In this document: positions 53,002 to 64,000 of the stretch, piece by piece | Numbering within the stretch: position 1 is the first letter of the stretch | How the letters are laid out: every line of letters starts with the position of its first letter | Assembly: GCF_002775205.1 (NCBI RefSeq) | Contig: NC_036443.1 | Location: 19,873,266-19,937,265, forward strand | From: Xiphophorus maculatus | Taxonomy: Eukaryota; Chordata; Actinopteri; Cyprinodontiformes; Poeciliidae | Length of the DNA stretch: 64,000 bases | Direction of reading: 5' to 3' | Translations under genes and position numbers: made by a program | The notes under the pieces: model-generated | The model's input: only the letters and a program-made list of their open reading frames with translations | Told to the model about the DNA's origin: nothing | The model's database searches: none

Positions 53002-54849
53002 TGGTTAACTGCTTCAATGCATAAAGGGGGTAATCTTGCAATGAATTTTCTGTTTAACAAATTGTCTTCCCTCAAACAGGAGACCTGCAGAAAATTTATT
53101 TCTGTTTTATATATTAAAGTTGTCAGTGAAATCACGTGACTGGAGAACCATGGAAAGAAAGTTCAGCAGAAATTTTACAATCTTTTCAACCTTGTTAGGA
53201 CTCTGATGTTTTAATTAGCGCCTGAGCATTGCCAGAAACACACCCTGAAAGATAGCAAGTCTGCTGACTTTTTGAGACGGCTTTTGAATCCCACTAAGCC
53301 ACAAAGACACTTTCAGGAAAATAAATTACAGGCATCACAAGTCATAAACCTTGCAGACTACAGAGAGTTAACCACAGCTCTGCTTGAACCCAAGACTGTC
53401 ATGTTGTTGCAGCTGGATGCAATAAAATTATGTTGAGGTTCCAAACAACTTGTCAGTAAATGAACTGTTGGCTGATAAAGAGAAGTGATGAGCAACTTTA
53501 AAATATATCAGACATAATAGAACTTGAAATAAAGGATATTTCTATTCAATTCTTTTATTTTCCACTGTCAGCTTTAGGTTTTCGTTTTTAGAGAGTTTGT
53601 TCCTGCGACGAAAAGTACTTTCTGTTCATCTTGACAGAATAAAAGCCTTATAAACATTGGAAGGCAGTGAAATTAATCATTTATTTGATGCCAGAGCCAT
53701 AGTCATAAGTCATCTTTTGTTGTTTTACTCCCTTTTCGGTACTTCTTGAGTTGACTTCCTCATTATGACTTTACCAAAACAACTGTAAAATCTTACTTAA
53801 GCTCTTCTAAAAATTTGACTGTCAAGTTTGGGGTGTGGTGGTTTTCTTTAAAATTAAGGTAATCTGTCAGAACTCTCCTAGATTCCGGTAGTCTGTAAAA
53901 TTTAAATTGACAATAAAATTACTGTAGGCATCTATCAAATATTAATAGCCTCACAATTCAACAAGAATATTAAAAAAATATTTATTTTTTTCACAATTCC
54001 AAGAAAAGAATTATAAACAAACTCATCAAATAAAAAAATTAAGAAATGTGCCAACATTTTTTTTTATTTATCTGCAAGTGCAATGATAAATGACAAGCAC
54101 AATTCAGTTATTTATTTCATGGTTCCTGTTTGGCAATGCACAATCACTTAGTTTAATCCTTCAGGCATCTGAAAGGGAGTTCCTTGGACTTATACCCTTT
54201 TCATCTGAGAAGAGATGGGCACATACATTTTCCTTGTGTTTATTTTGGGTTATTGTTAATGAAGGAAAGCATTCAAATTACATGTTTTAAATGGGGAATA
54301 TTTGTTCATAGCTTTGCTGTGTTTCAATTGTGTTTTGATATGGCTATATTTCTGTGATCTGATTCATTTTTCAAATTCAAGTTTATTGAGCATGCTTGTG
54401 ATTTCATTCCTTTATTGTAATAAGTCAAATTCAGAAATGGCCAAAAAGGTTTTAGACCTTTTCGGCCACAGTAACTAGTAAAAAGGCCCTATGTATCTGA
54501 CCTAATAGTGTGCTTCAAATCAGTTCATTTGATCTGAACTACCATAATATTACTAATACTGGTCCTACTGACTTTGTTTGGTGATATTGACAGACTAAAC
54601 TCTGAATTGAAATAATTTAATTAGGAAACTATTTGCCGATTTTCTATTAATTGGCGGATGTGTGTACTTTATGCTTTATATAAGTAGATATGCAATGATT
54701 TATTCATTTATTGAATTGTGACACTTTTGATCCTGCATAGGCTAATCTTCCACTGCTCAGTTTTATTAGCCAATAAATTCCAAGCCAGTGTAGCTAAAAA
54801 TAAACACTAACTTCGTGTAACCTATAAATGAGACCAACAAACTTTGTTC

Positions 54850-55620
54850 TTCAGGACTTTGCAGCTTTTATTACACTCTGCGGGTAGCAAAGTACTATCG
54901 GGGTGCCGTTGTTAACTATTAATGAGAGTAGCAACGCCGTTACTGTCCTAACATCGGTGGGGGCGCTTTTTGCTGCACAACACCGGGCGAAATGTGTCTT
55001 GTCCAGCCTTTCCCTGGCGCCCTTTAGGATGGAGATTGTGCGACTACTGATCAGGAAATCATAATAACAATAAAAAGCTGAAGTCTTTATCAACCACCAC
55101 TGAATGAAACCCAGGTTAGTAGCGTGGGAACCTGAACCTGAACGGTGAGTCGGCCCGGCACAGGTAAAGGCAGCGTCACTACAGTATCAATGCGCAATGA
55201 ATTCCCGCATAGCGGCTGCTACGCAACTGTCGGTGCCTGGAAGACGTACCTGCAGCTCTGTCCGGATCCTTTCAGATGGCGTCTGTTGCGGCAGGCTGGG
55301 GGAAAAGGGGGTGGGGGGACTAGGGCATTCTGTGATAATGGCAGAAAAATGTAGTCTTCCTCGTTTTATCCGAAGAATATAACCACCAGAGCTTCCTCTA
55401 TGTCCAGCTATCTTCTACTATCGATGCCTCTTCCTCTAACCACGAGCAACTGAAGGGATATACGCCCCCTCCGTCCTCTTAATCTCTCTCCACATCGCTC
55501 CCTCCCTCTCACTGTTTTTCCTCACAAGCGGATAAACACGACTGCTTTACCTACCAACCGGTCTCCTGACACGGCTCTTACGCAACAGCGGGCGGATACT
55601 ATTTGACTGTCATTTCATAT
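54850..55620 (-). promoter_or_regulatory. CpG-rich region, candidate promoter and noncoding exon 1 of the PRRT-type gene
   Basis: Many CpGs (for example GGGCGCTTTTTGC, CACCGGGCGAAA, GAACGGTGAGTCGGCCCGG, GTCGGTGCC) in an otherwise AT-rich landscape. On the minus strand GAGCTGCAG/GTACGTCT at 55250 is a strong donor that could splice to the acceptor at 46736. No cDNA is available, so the link is inference. Confidence 0.4.
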
Positions 55621-56170
55621 CTACCTGTTCATACAGTAGAACCGAGGGTACATATGATTGTCATCATCAAACTGAGCATAGAAACCACAGTCCAGATTCT
55701 TAGCGGTGTTTCTTGGAATCTAAATTAAACTCCCTTTATGAGTATTAAACCTGCATAAGTAGATGGAGATACTTTATAGATATAGATATTGCCCCGCTCC
55801 TCAAGTAAAAATATGCTCTGACAACAAAAGCACATCTGTGCAACGAATTAAAAAAAATAACACTTTAGAAAAGAACATGGTGATTAAAAAAAAGATACAA
55901 TAAAGAAAAGGACAGATTCATCTCTCTTTGTAATTGGGTCCTTGACATCATCAGAGGTTCAACAAGGTTGCTGCAGTTCACTTTAAATCTTGCCAGTTTG
56001 TACCCATTTTGTGGCCACACCTTGCCATTTCATGCTGTTAGTGCACAAGAAATGTTGTGCCAATGCAATTAACCGTCGTGTTATAATTGATTTCTCTTGA
56101 TATTTAGATATTTTAACAACTCACATGGTTGGATAATCATAAAAGGGTCAAATTTCTCATTCATCCATTT
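55621..56170. other. Intergenic, nothing recognised
   Basis: AT-rich sequence upstream of the candidate promoter, with no gene-like or repeat-like signal that I can name. Confidence 0.4.
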
Positions 56171-56172
56171 TC

Positions 56173-56457
56173 TTACACCCTTATCCCATTGGGGTCAGGA
56201 GAGGTGCTGTTGCCTATCTCCAGCTGTCAACGGGCCAGAGGCGGAGTACAGTCCATCACAGGGCAACACAGGACAAACAACCATGCACACCCACACTTAC
56301 ACCTAAGGAGAATTTATACAGACCATTTAACCTAAGAGTCAAGTTTTTGGACTGAACCCATGTATGCACAGGGAGAACATGCAAACTCAAAGCAGAAAAC
56401 CCTGGACCTTCTTGCTGCAAGGCAACAGTGCTACCAACTGCACCACTGTGCAGCCCA
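56173..56457 (-). mobile_element. tRNA-headed SINE, copy 3 (reverse, deleted)
   Basis: On the minus strand it starts GGCTGCACAGTGGTGCAG and follows copies 1 and 2 to the GTTTGCATG and ATGGTTGTTTGTCC landmarks, then ends with the ATGGATGAATG tail. The B-box region (GGTTCGATTCC) is deleted (AAGGTCCAGGGTTTTCTG), so it could not be transcribed by Pol III as it stands. Confidence 0.75.
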
Positions 56458-56504
56458 CTCACAAGTCCCCTATAATTTAGTCATACATCACTTCTGCTGC
56501 ACTA

Positions 56505-56593
56505 ATTGTGACACTGCAACATAAAGGTCTTGGGTTCAAATCCTGCCCAGGGCTTTTTTGCATGGAGTTTGCATGGTTCTCCCTGTGCATCCA
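56505..56593 (+). mobile_element. SINE fragment
   Basis: AAGGTCTTGGGTTCAAATCC, then TTTGCATGGAGTTTGCATGG and CTCCCTGTGCAT, is the central part of the same SINE family on the other strand, next to copy 3. Confidence 0.65.
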
Positions 56594-56599
56594 ACTTTG

Positions 56600-57540
56600 T
56601 CAAAAAAAAAACAAAAAGAAAAACGTGTATGTTGGCATATTGGTCACTCAAAAATGCAATGCACATGAGTGATGGTAGTGTGTCAAAAAATATACAGCCT
56701 TTATTTTTTATCAAGCAGCCCACTCCAGTGGTAAGCAGTCAAGAGTCTAAGGTGCAGCACCCAATGATCCCTTTCAAACATGCTGTATTGAGGATTTTCT
56801 GACAAAACTGTGCATGGCTTGAGTCAAGTTTTCTCTGCATTTTCATGCTTCATCAGGACTTATCCAAAGTTTGGCAAAGGCAACAACTGATACATATTAA
56901 TTGACCAGTTGCACCATTTCTGGGATTCCAAATATGCATTTAATTAAATTAAATTGTTGAGCATCCAAGTGCAGGCAGGAGGCAGGCGAGATGATTGGAT
57001 GTGAATAACTGGGAAAAAGAGAAATTGAGAACTGTGGGTGATCAAGAGGAAGAAGCATTGATGGAAAATTTGCAAGATGTCAGAAGGGAACAAACAAATC
57101 CCAGCAAATGACTGAAAAGAAGTAGCAGTATTAATACAGAGCATGCCGAGTGTGGATAAAGAGCAAGTAGGCCTAAATAGTTAAATGTGTAGTGGCTATG
57201 TGGTCAGAGGAGCTGAGGAAAAAGGCCTACAGGGCAGAATAACTGAACAGAGGAAAATAACCAAACATAAAACTTTAGAATCCAAAATACAAATAGAACA
57301 AACAGAATAAAACAAAATACAAATTAAAAGTTCAATGAAACAAGACAATTGTCTCAACATGACTGAAGATCTTTGAAAATGAAATTATGACAGTTCCAGA
57401 CTGCCGTAATTCCCTTCTCAAACCACCGTAAAGGACTTTATTGTTACCAAACTAACTTGAAATCCATGCAGTATTTTCAGCTCAAACATGCTGTTACCAC
57501 TAAAGATGAGAAAACAATGGACTCAAATGAACTCTATTCA
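56600..57540. other. Intergenic, no gene recognised
   Basis: AT-rich with short unsupported ORFs. 57140-57360 is purine-rich with AAATACAAAT-type motifs and may be an old repeat. Confidence 0.35.
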
Positions 57541-57549
57541 TTTGCCACA

Positions 57550-57600
57550 TGTAAATGTCACCAGGGGCATGTAAATGTCACCAGGGGTGTGTAAATGTGA
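57550..57600. repeat. 20-bp tandem repeat
   Basis: ATGTAAATGTCACCAGGGGC is followed by a second copy and a truncated third (GTGTAAATGTGAC). Confidence 0.6.
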
Positions 57601-57783
57601 CAGCTTGTTTTTTGGTTGGAAGATTTTGTCTTGACTAAATAAGAACAATTTATATCCAGTAGAGCTAGCCTTAATTCTAATGCCATGGTGATGTGTGATG
57701 GTGTTGTGTGAATTAATGTTTGTTAGGGAAGGCACCCAATTTTGTTATAGTCCATGTATTTGTATTACATGTTTCACTATCAC

Positions 57784-57840
57784 AATGATGATGATGATGA
57801 TTATTATTATTATTATTGTTGTAATTGTTGTTGTTGTGAA
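57784..57840. repeat. Trinucleotide microsatellite
   Basis: Consecutive (ATG)n, (ATT)n and (GTT)n runs, the product of step-wise trinucleotide change. The ORF across it is an artefact. Confidence 0.8.
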
Positions 57841-57899
57841 GATGTACTATGAAATATCAAAGCAAATAAAAAGACTTACATTGGCATATAGTTAAATTT

Positions 57900-58752
57900 T
57901 GATTGATTTTACTGAAAAGTCTGGAAAGTACCTTGAATGAGGAATTGTTTGTGCCACAGCCACAAGGACAGTAAGATGAGTCCAGAGCTGTGCATGAAAC
58001 AATACTCTCACTCTGCTGTGCTACACCCCATTCTGGGTGTGTAGAGCGAGAACAAGCCACCTTGAGCCAATACTGATAGAGTTTCCTCATGCTGCACCTT
58101 GGCTCAGAGCCACTCTGTCATGCTTCGTCTGAGTGTTTCTGTTTTTACAATAACTTCTACATTTTCTTGTCTGGACACGCTGAAGGCAGCAGCTTTGCTC
58201 TGATTAAGCCTAAACATAGACACCATCTGACAGTGGCCGTGGGCGTAGATTCAGAACCAGACTACAAACAGGGATCATTCCCAAATGATTCCTAAAGTTC
58301 TCTCTTGTATTCTTCACTTTCATCAAACCGACTGGACCATCGAGCTGATTCCTAAAATAACCTGGGTGGCTCAGAGGATTGTCTTAAGGCCATTAAATTA
58401 CTACTGAGCCAGCAGGGGTCACTGGAGGCTTTGAACAGGTGGAACAGGAGCACTTTTGAATGGTAATCACATTATTGTCCATAGATTATGACTAACATTA
58501 TAGCCTTTTGATTAACAACACGCTGGCAATAGATTTAATGCCAAAAATGACTGTTAAGTGAAAAAATGCGAAAGACCTTTATGTTTCGCTTTTTCTTTAA
58601 GAGAGACTGTAACATGAGAGGAGTGTTGACAGCTGTAACAAGATTAGAGTAGTAGGGTGTTAAAGAGGGGGCTGGTTCTAATAAGAAGGAAATTATTTAC
58701 AAGAGCTTACTTACAGGAGATTTTTAATGATTTTCAATACCATTAAGACACA
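57900..58752. other. Intergenic, no gene recognised
   Basis: Somewhat higher GC near 57950-58260, with short ORFs on both strands. No motif or family recognised. Confidence 0.35.
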
Positions 58753-58767
58753 CACAGTAAAAAAAAA

Positions 58768-59180
58768 TTCCGTAAAAAAACAGGAAAATGTCCTGGTAAT
58801 TTTCTGCCAGTACATTTTCTGTTTTTTTACGGAAATTCTGGTCATAAGTTTTCCGTAATTTAACAGCATTTTTTATGTTAAATTTACCAGCACTTCTGTT
58901 AATCCATAATTGAAATTTTCCGTATTTTTACAGTACATGTCCTGTATATTCACAAACACTTCTGTAAATAATGAATTGAAATTTTCCGTTTTTTTACAAT
59001 ATGTATTAAAACATTCCGTAAAAAAACAGGAAAACATCCTGGAAATTTTCAGCCAGTACATTTTCTGTTTTCTTACGGTATTTTCACAGTTTTTCAATGT
59101 TAATTAACTTGCATTTCTGTTAATCCCTAACTAAAATTGTCCGTATTTTTCCAGTAAATCTGTAGTATATTCACAAGCAT
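58768..59180. repeat. Subterminal palindromic repeats, two ~240-bp copies
   Basis: CCGTAAAAAAACAGGAAAA, then TCCTGG, then CCAGTACATTTTCTGTTTT and TTACGG, appears near 58771-58841 and again near 59017-59080. It is followed in both cases by TTCTGTTAATCC, GTCCGTATTTTT/TTTCCGTATTTTT and CACAA(A/G)CA(C/T)TTCTGT. Each copy is itself an imperfect palindrome. Confidence 0.7.
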
Positions 59181-59610
59181 TTCTGTTACTTAAAAACTTG
59201 TATTTTTGACATTCAAGTCTGTGTTAGACATTGACTAAGTAATAAATATAAAGCACTACATTTTAAATAAACATAAATTTAAGCAAAACTCAACTTCTTA
59301 TTCAAAAGGACATTTAGACCATGAAATTTAGTGTTAAAATAGCTCATGCAGATGGGTTAACAATGAAACCATAAACAATCCATTTGCAAATTTTATTTTG
59401 CAGTTCATGGTTTTTCAATACCATATCAACACATCATTACAATATAATTACAAATTGCATTCTCAATTATATATTCAGTCAAACATATTTTTAAAGTTGT
59501 TAAGGTCAATGTAAAGTTCATTCTTGAGTCCAGACTTTGAAGTCAATTTAATAATTGTGTTAAGTTTAATTTAATTAACACAATCCAACACTAACATTAA
59601 AAAAATACAA

Positions 59611-59644
59611 TTTTAATCTTGCAATTTGCATTACAAGATTAAAA
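59611..59644. repeat. 11-bp-arm hairpin
   Basis: TTTTAATCTTG and CAAGATTAAAA flank a 12-nt loop, just 3' of the SAMD3-like gene end. Confidence 0.6.
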
Positions 59645-59739
59645 TCACAGGTGTAAACAAGGACCAACATCCAACTACTATTTTCTGAACTGCTGTCAAC
59701 ATAACAGAGAACATTATGAAGCATCACCTTTTACAAGAA

Positions 59740-61411
59740 TCAAATTTTCCATGGACTGTCAAAGTCATACAGTTCATTTACAAACTTGAGCAGTCGGGGT
59801 GGAATGTCATGATGCTTCTTCCCCTTCATTTCAGCCTTTGACCCTCGTTTGGGGTTTAAGCCCAGAAAGACTCTAAAAAAAAGGGAATGGATACTTGAGT
59901 TTAACATACAGACAGATGCGTCCAAATTACATTATTGCAGCTGATCACCAGTCCAGTTGCAGTCATGCAACTGGACTGTCTGAACAGTTGCAAATAACTC
60001 CTTGACAATCCTCAACTATGACTAATTTGAATGAACAATCACTGAAACAACAAAATTGTTGGTACACTTCTTTTAATGAAGGCAAACCCGTAACAATCAC
60101 TGAAGTTACTTGAAACTGATAAAATTGTAAAAAAAGGGGAAAAAAAGATTGACTGAAAATTAAACAATGAAAATAAGACAATGCTTCTGAACTGTGTTTC
60201 AAAAGCACAGAATTAATCAATTATTATTGCTCAGACCAAATAATTCAAAATATCAACAAAAATATACCAACCTTTGTATAAATTCCAGTGTCAGGGACAT
60301 GTCTTTTGGATATTTTATGTTCAAGACATAAAACATGGAGAAGGCGTAGCTTAGGGCAGCGATGGGTGACTTGATGTGGTCATTCACAATCATTTGGTCA
60401 ACAGCAACTTTAAAAAGCTGTTCACCTAAAGAAACAAATCATTAATACAAGAGTTTAAGATCCACCACAGGTGACCAGAACATGTCCATAATATGTTCTA
60501 AATAAGCGCAGTAATTATATAGAAAATGTTTTATTATATTAATTTTCATATGACTTTTTTTTCACGCACCTGTCAACATATTTTTCTCTGTCCTTACATT
60601 TATTCAAAATACTGTATAATCCATGGGTGTCCAAAGTCGGTCCTCAAGGGCCGGCATCCTGCATGTTTTAGTTCTCCCTGGTTTAACGCACGTGGATCAA
60701 ATGATGGCTCATTAGAGGCCTAAGAGGAACATTGACTTGCTGAAAGGTTGTTTCTACCACCAGGGAGAGAATAAAACATGCAGGATGTCGGGCCTCCAGG
60801 ACCGACTTTGGGGACCACTGGTATTCAGTTCCAACAATTTTTTTTTTTTTTTATTTATTTTTATTTATTTATTTCGAACAGACTTTAAAACAATCAAAAA
60901 GAAAACAAAATCAAAACAATGTGTATGATATTGCATCAAAATGTATATTAGCAAACTTTAACATTATTTGAAGGTACATAGTACATATAGAATTTTGAAT
61001 CAAAAGTTTAACAGACTGAGGAAAGCAAAATAATAATAATTGCACACCCATTATAAAGATGCATGGGGTGCTTGGCAGGTCAAGATCAGGACTCTCTGGA
61101 TGCAGCAGCTAAGGAGAGAAAAGAAAATATACACAAAATAGAGAAATGTAAACACCAAAGCATGTAAATCTTCTAATAATGGACGGAACTAAACAGCTAA
61201 TGTTTACAAAAAATAATTGTTAATATTTTTGGACAAAAAGAAATGTTTACAGTGTAAATTTACCTCATTTTGACAAAATAGTTGGGCTGGTTTCTCCTTG
61301 AAGAATTTTGCGATTACACTAATCACCTGGACAGCATCACTTCCTGGAATATCCACCCCTCTGGACCCAAGGAAGTCCTTTATTGTCTTTTCTTTCTTTG
61401 ACAATTCCTCT
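59740..61411 (-). CDS. C-terminal exons of a multicopy fish protein (SAMD3-like family)
   Basis: Four minus-strand exons join with correct phases: about 61411-61264, 61108-61048, 60425-60272 and 59872-59740 (stop TGA). They read SKKEKTIKDFLGSRGVDIPG, then LLHPESPDLDLPSTPC, then EQLFKVAVDQMIVNDHIKSP and LSYAFSMFYVLNIKYPKDMS, then VFLGLNPKRGSK to the C-terminus PWKI. I associate this block with a large, poorly characterised teleost family often annotated as sterile alpha motif domain-containing protein 3-like; the SAM domain itself is not in these exons. No frameshift or stop is seen in these ~163 codons, but upstream exons for the N-terminus are not found in the window. It is either a 3' gene fragment or a gene whose 5' part was lost. 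The function of this region is unknown. Confidence 0.6.
59953..59982. repeat. 13-bp-arm hairpin
   Basis: CAGTCCAGTTGCA and TGCAACTGGACTG around GTCA, in the last intron of the SAMD3-like gene end. Confidence 0.7.
60622..60820. mobile_element. Short palindromic hAT-like MITE, copy 2
   Basis: Same family as 47113-47304. It starts with GTGTCCAAAGTCGGTCCTC. The reverse complement of its end begins CAGTGGTCCCCAAAGTCGG and shares GCATGTTTTA/CTCCCTGGTGG. It sits in the intron between the second and third SAMD3-like exons, so it inserted into the larger unit. Confidence 0.75.
60836..60990 (-). mobile_element. Non-LTR retroelement 3'-tail-like fragment
   Basis: The minus strand reads TCTGTTCGAAATAAATAAAT followed by A-rich sequence, a form common at LINE 3' ends in fish. 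It is immediately adjacent to the MITE at 60622. No reverse transcriptase remains. Confidence 0.4.
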
Positions 61412-62469
61412 GCCAGTCAGTCAAAATTTCTAATTAAATGCAAACCAAAATGCTTTATGTATATCAGTTTTTGGGCCTCCTAATGCTCATTCCCTTTTTT
61501 TCTTTCAGAAATATGTAAATTAATTGTCCATATCCTGACTGACTTCAAAACAAATTTATCACTGGCTGAAAAAGATAATCAAACAAAAAACGAACCGGAA
61601 GAGAACAAAGCTGGAGTCTGGACGTAAAAACTATCCTGTCAAAGTAAGAAAAAAAAACCCACCTGCGTCTCACACCCAGGTTATCAAATTGTGCTTAACA
61701 ATTAAAATAACTACAGCCTGACATTTAAGAATAAGCACAAGCAGTATGACGCCATGAACTGCTAACTTTCACGCGCCATTTATCAACAGTTTGGATATTG
61801 AAAAGAAAAAAACGCATAACACCAAAGGCTAAATCAAGAAAACTCACAGCAGACGACGACTGTCATATATACCAATAATTTGGGGGGCTATGTGAGACAC
61901 ATTCTTATTAAGATGGTCGAAAAAATCAAGCTAGCAAGTTCCTCAAGAGATAAATGCAAAAATGGGCGCCGTACTTGGAGTGTGGGAAAAAAAAGAGAAA
62001 AGCGGTCACCGTTATAAATAACCTCGTCTTACTTTTACATTTCAGAACCAAAAACGGTATTTAAAAAATATGAGTAAAAACATTTTTAGTAAAACGAATG
62101 CAAAATTATACCGTATTTACAAGAAGATAGCGGTTCGCCAGTCTGAAATATTATCTATACTAATACTATGTTTTGTTTTTTTAATTTAAAAAATGTTTAT
62201 TGATTTACTTTACATTACCCCAGAGGTGCCAAAAACCGATTACTCCAACTTCTAAGTCCAACCTGGGTCCAGGATACACATTCAGTGTCGGAGAGAGAGC
62301 TTTGAATGGCTACAGAACAAGATTTTGCGCTTCGTGCAGGTTCTTGTTCCCATGATGCAATGCGCCAAATTGAAAATACGGGAAAAATACCTGTAAAATG
62401 TAAAAACGGAAAATTCCTTCAAATTTCTACTGTACATTTTACCGTTTTTTTACAGTTTTTTTTACAGTG

Positions 62470-62680
62470 CATTTATTTTAAAAATTACATTTTGAAATGT
62501 ATAACTTGAGGAATAATCACCCTATAAGTTATACTTCAGCATACTCCTTTTCAGACTCATAATCACCGATGTGATGTGTTTTTTTATTGTTTTTGTTTTT
62601 GTTGTTTTTTTTTGTTTGTTTCTTTTTTAAAAGAAATATATTCTGTACTTTGTGTCGTTTACACTGTCGGTGAAAGGTTT
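62470..62680. other. T-rich flank
   Basis: Poly-T/GTTTT-rich sequence leading into the pentanucleotide repeat; probably the 3' end of a degraded non-LTR element. Confidence 0.35.
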
Positions 62681-62686
62681 GTCTGA

Positions 62687-62717
<31 letters not shown>

Positions 62718-62737
62718 CTAAAACTAAACTAAACTAT
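62687..62737. repeat. (AAACT)n microsatellite
   Basis: About ten AAACT units, one with an additional A (CTAAAACTAAACT), following GTCTGAAATAAACT. LINE 3' ends in fish often have such tails. Confidence 0.85.
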
Positions 62738-62739
62738 GT

Positions 62740-64000
62740 TACAAAATAAAGCAGGTGTTATATTCTAAGAAAAATAAAGTCCTAGATATATGAAATACCA
62801 AAAAATGGTTTATTTAAAGACATGCTTTGTTTAATGCCTCCATTTGCTTTGGCACAAACTTTTAATCATGACTAATAAAATGCTAATAAAATTGTTGTCT
62901 AATCTTTTATTGTGTGTTCAAGTTTTGATTTCAAGTTTATAAATTTGTATGTTTCTTCATCTAACAGTCAGTGAGATTATTGAGCCTGCAGGATACCGAC
63001 CTTTCCTCCTGGCATGATTTTCTTTCTCTTGCTACCCTAAATATTTGAAGAATTACCTAACAAGAGATACTGTGTTAGAAAAAAAGAGAAGTCCACATTC
63101 TGCTGAAATTAAACAAATCGGGAGGGATTTACTACAGAAACCATGTGCATATATTGGATAAAAAGACAATCTTTTCAATATAATTTTTCTAAAATTAAAT
63201 CAGGCGTAACTTGTGTTTCGTTAAATATACAGCATGGGAAAATTCAGCTTTGTATATTAGAGTATCATCTTTAGTGGTATACCTATGATTTAAAATCCAT
63301 TGTTGGTGATGAGAAAATTGATTTATATTTCAAATATTTTTTCCAACAAACTTTTATGAGAAGTTTGTGGAAGGAAACACAAAATGTTTGACCCAAGTCA
63401 TACAATTTAAAGGCAAACCTGCTAATACAGAGAAAATGTATGGAAATTTCTGTTTTAAAACACATTAATGAATCTTTGACATATTCACCCATTTGTGTTG
63501 CACTTAGTATACAGAAATTATTTTGGTTATTCTAGCTGACATAGAACAAAAGAAGTTTAGTCTGATTTATCTTCAGACAGTGAGGACAAAAGGTATATGT
63601 GCCTTTTTATTTGATGTGTGGATCTGGTTTCAACTGTATGTCTGTAACAACTATATTTCAGATTTTGGTCTCAGTAATATTATTGTCCCACAGTTTATCC
63701 TGTTTCAAATCATTTTACACCTTTTTTGCTACAACTATTTAGTCATTCTGTCTGCTGTGGGTAGGCCTGAGGCCCCTTTATTTTTTGGGCTCAAAGAGTC
63801 AATTTGAACTGAATTTTAGCTGGTTCAAACGCAACCGTCCTCCTTAAAAATATGAGCTATTGAGTCTTAATCCTTAGCTGAAAAGCGAGGGCCCCTTCAG
63901 GTGGCGTATTTTTTATTTATTTTTTGACAAAATAAGCCGCTTTTATTAAGAACAGCTTTGCTAGCGACCATCTACACACTTCAGAGTCAGAACAGTATGA
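62740..64000. other. Intergenic, no gene recognised
   Basis: AT-rich. The ORF at 63523-63807 resembles nothing that I know. The last ~200 bp (GGCCCCTTCAGGTGGCG) hint at another repeat that leaves the window. Confidence 0.4.

Larger units (their letters stand above)
47305..54840. other. Long gene-poor stretch, presumably 5' intron of the PRRT-type gene
   Basis: If the CpG-rich region at 54850-55620 is the promoter, this is intron. No exon with recognisable protein similarity is visible. An unassigned 125-codon ORF lies at 52624-53001 on the plus strand, and striking hairpins lie at 48397-48481 and 51907-51935. Confidence 0.4.
58753..62469. mobile_element. Candidate TIR-bounded element enclosing a SAMD3-like gene end
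   Basis: The left end reads CACAGTAAAAAAAAATTCCG. The reverse complement of the right end reads CACTGTAAAAAAAACTGTAA. Both continue with TAAAAAAAC and then AAAATGT, so the ends match imperfectly over nearly 40 bp in inverted orientation. The left end continues into palindrome-rich repeats (58770-59160) with the same CCGTTTTTTTACAG vocabulary as the right end (62390-62469). Between them are the four exons at 59740-61411. No transposase and no convincing target-site duplication are visible. The boundaries are my inference. Confidence 0.4.

Overview
The window is nuclear DNA from a ray-finned (teleost) fish. The genes have GT/AG introns. The protein families are animal ones: WDR46, cytosolic sulfotransferases and a PRRT-type seven-span membrane protein. 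The transposable elements (Tc1-like, hAT-like MITEs, a tRNA-headed SINE) are those that crowd fish genomes. The species cannot be named from the sequence alone.

Regions. (1) 1-12926: a large composite satellite. Head-to-tail ~129-bp monomers alternate with copies of a non-monomeric block, which consists of a CpG-dense ~180-bp segment followed by a ~0.8-1.1 kb body. (2) 12927-20850: the 5' half of wdr46 on the minus strand, eight clean coding exons (271 codons). The second half of the protein is not found before the satellite begins. Introns carry an LTR-like repeat, Tc1 remnants, two SINEs with visible target-site duplications, and long perfect hairpins. (3) 22039-34622: three tandem cytosolic sulfotransferase genes on the plus strand, each with seven intact coding exons of the same phases (293, 291 and 293 aa). 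(4) 34654-46735, perhaps to about 55250: a three-coding-exon gene on the minus strand for a 1004-aa PRRT3/PRRT4-type membrane protein. It has a possible 4.1 kb 3' UTR that ends tail-to-tail with the third sulfotransferase, and a CpG-rich candidate promoter about 8.5 kb upstream of the coding start. (5) 55620-64000: gene-poor and repeat-rich. It holds a ~3.7 kb unit with inverted, palindrome-rich ends (58753-62469) around the last four exons of a multicopy fish gene family that I associate with 'SAMD3-like' annotations.

The genes do not form one pathway. WDR46 is a nucleolar ribosome-biogenesis factor, the sulfotransferases are cytosolic conjugating enzymes, and the PRRT-type protein is an integral membrane protein. 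The two most notable structures are the composite satellite that abuts or splits wdr46 and the TIR-like unit at the right end. Most long ORFs in the first 13 kb arise because the monomer is 129 bp (43 codons) and are not read as genes.
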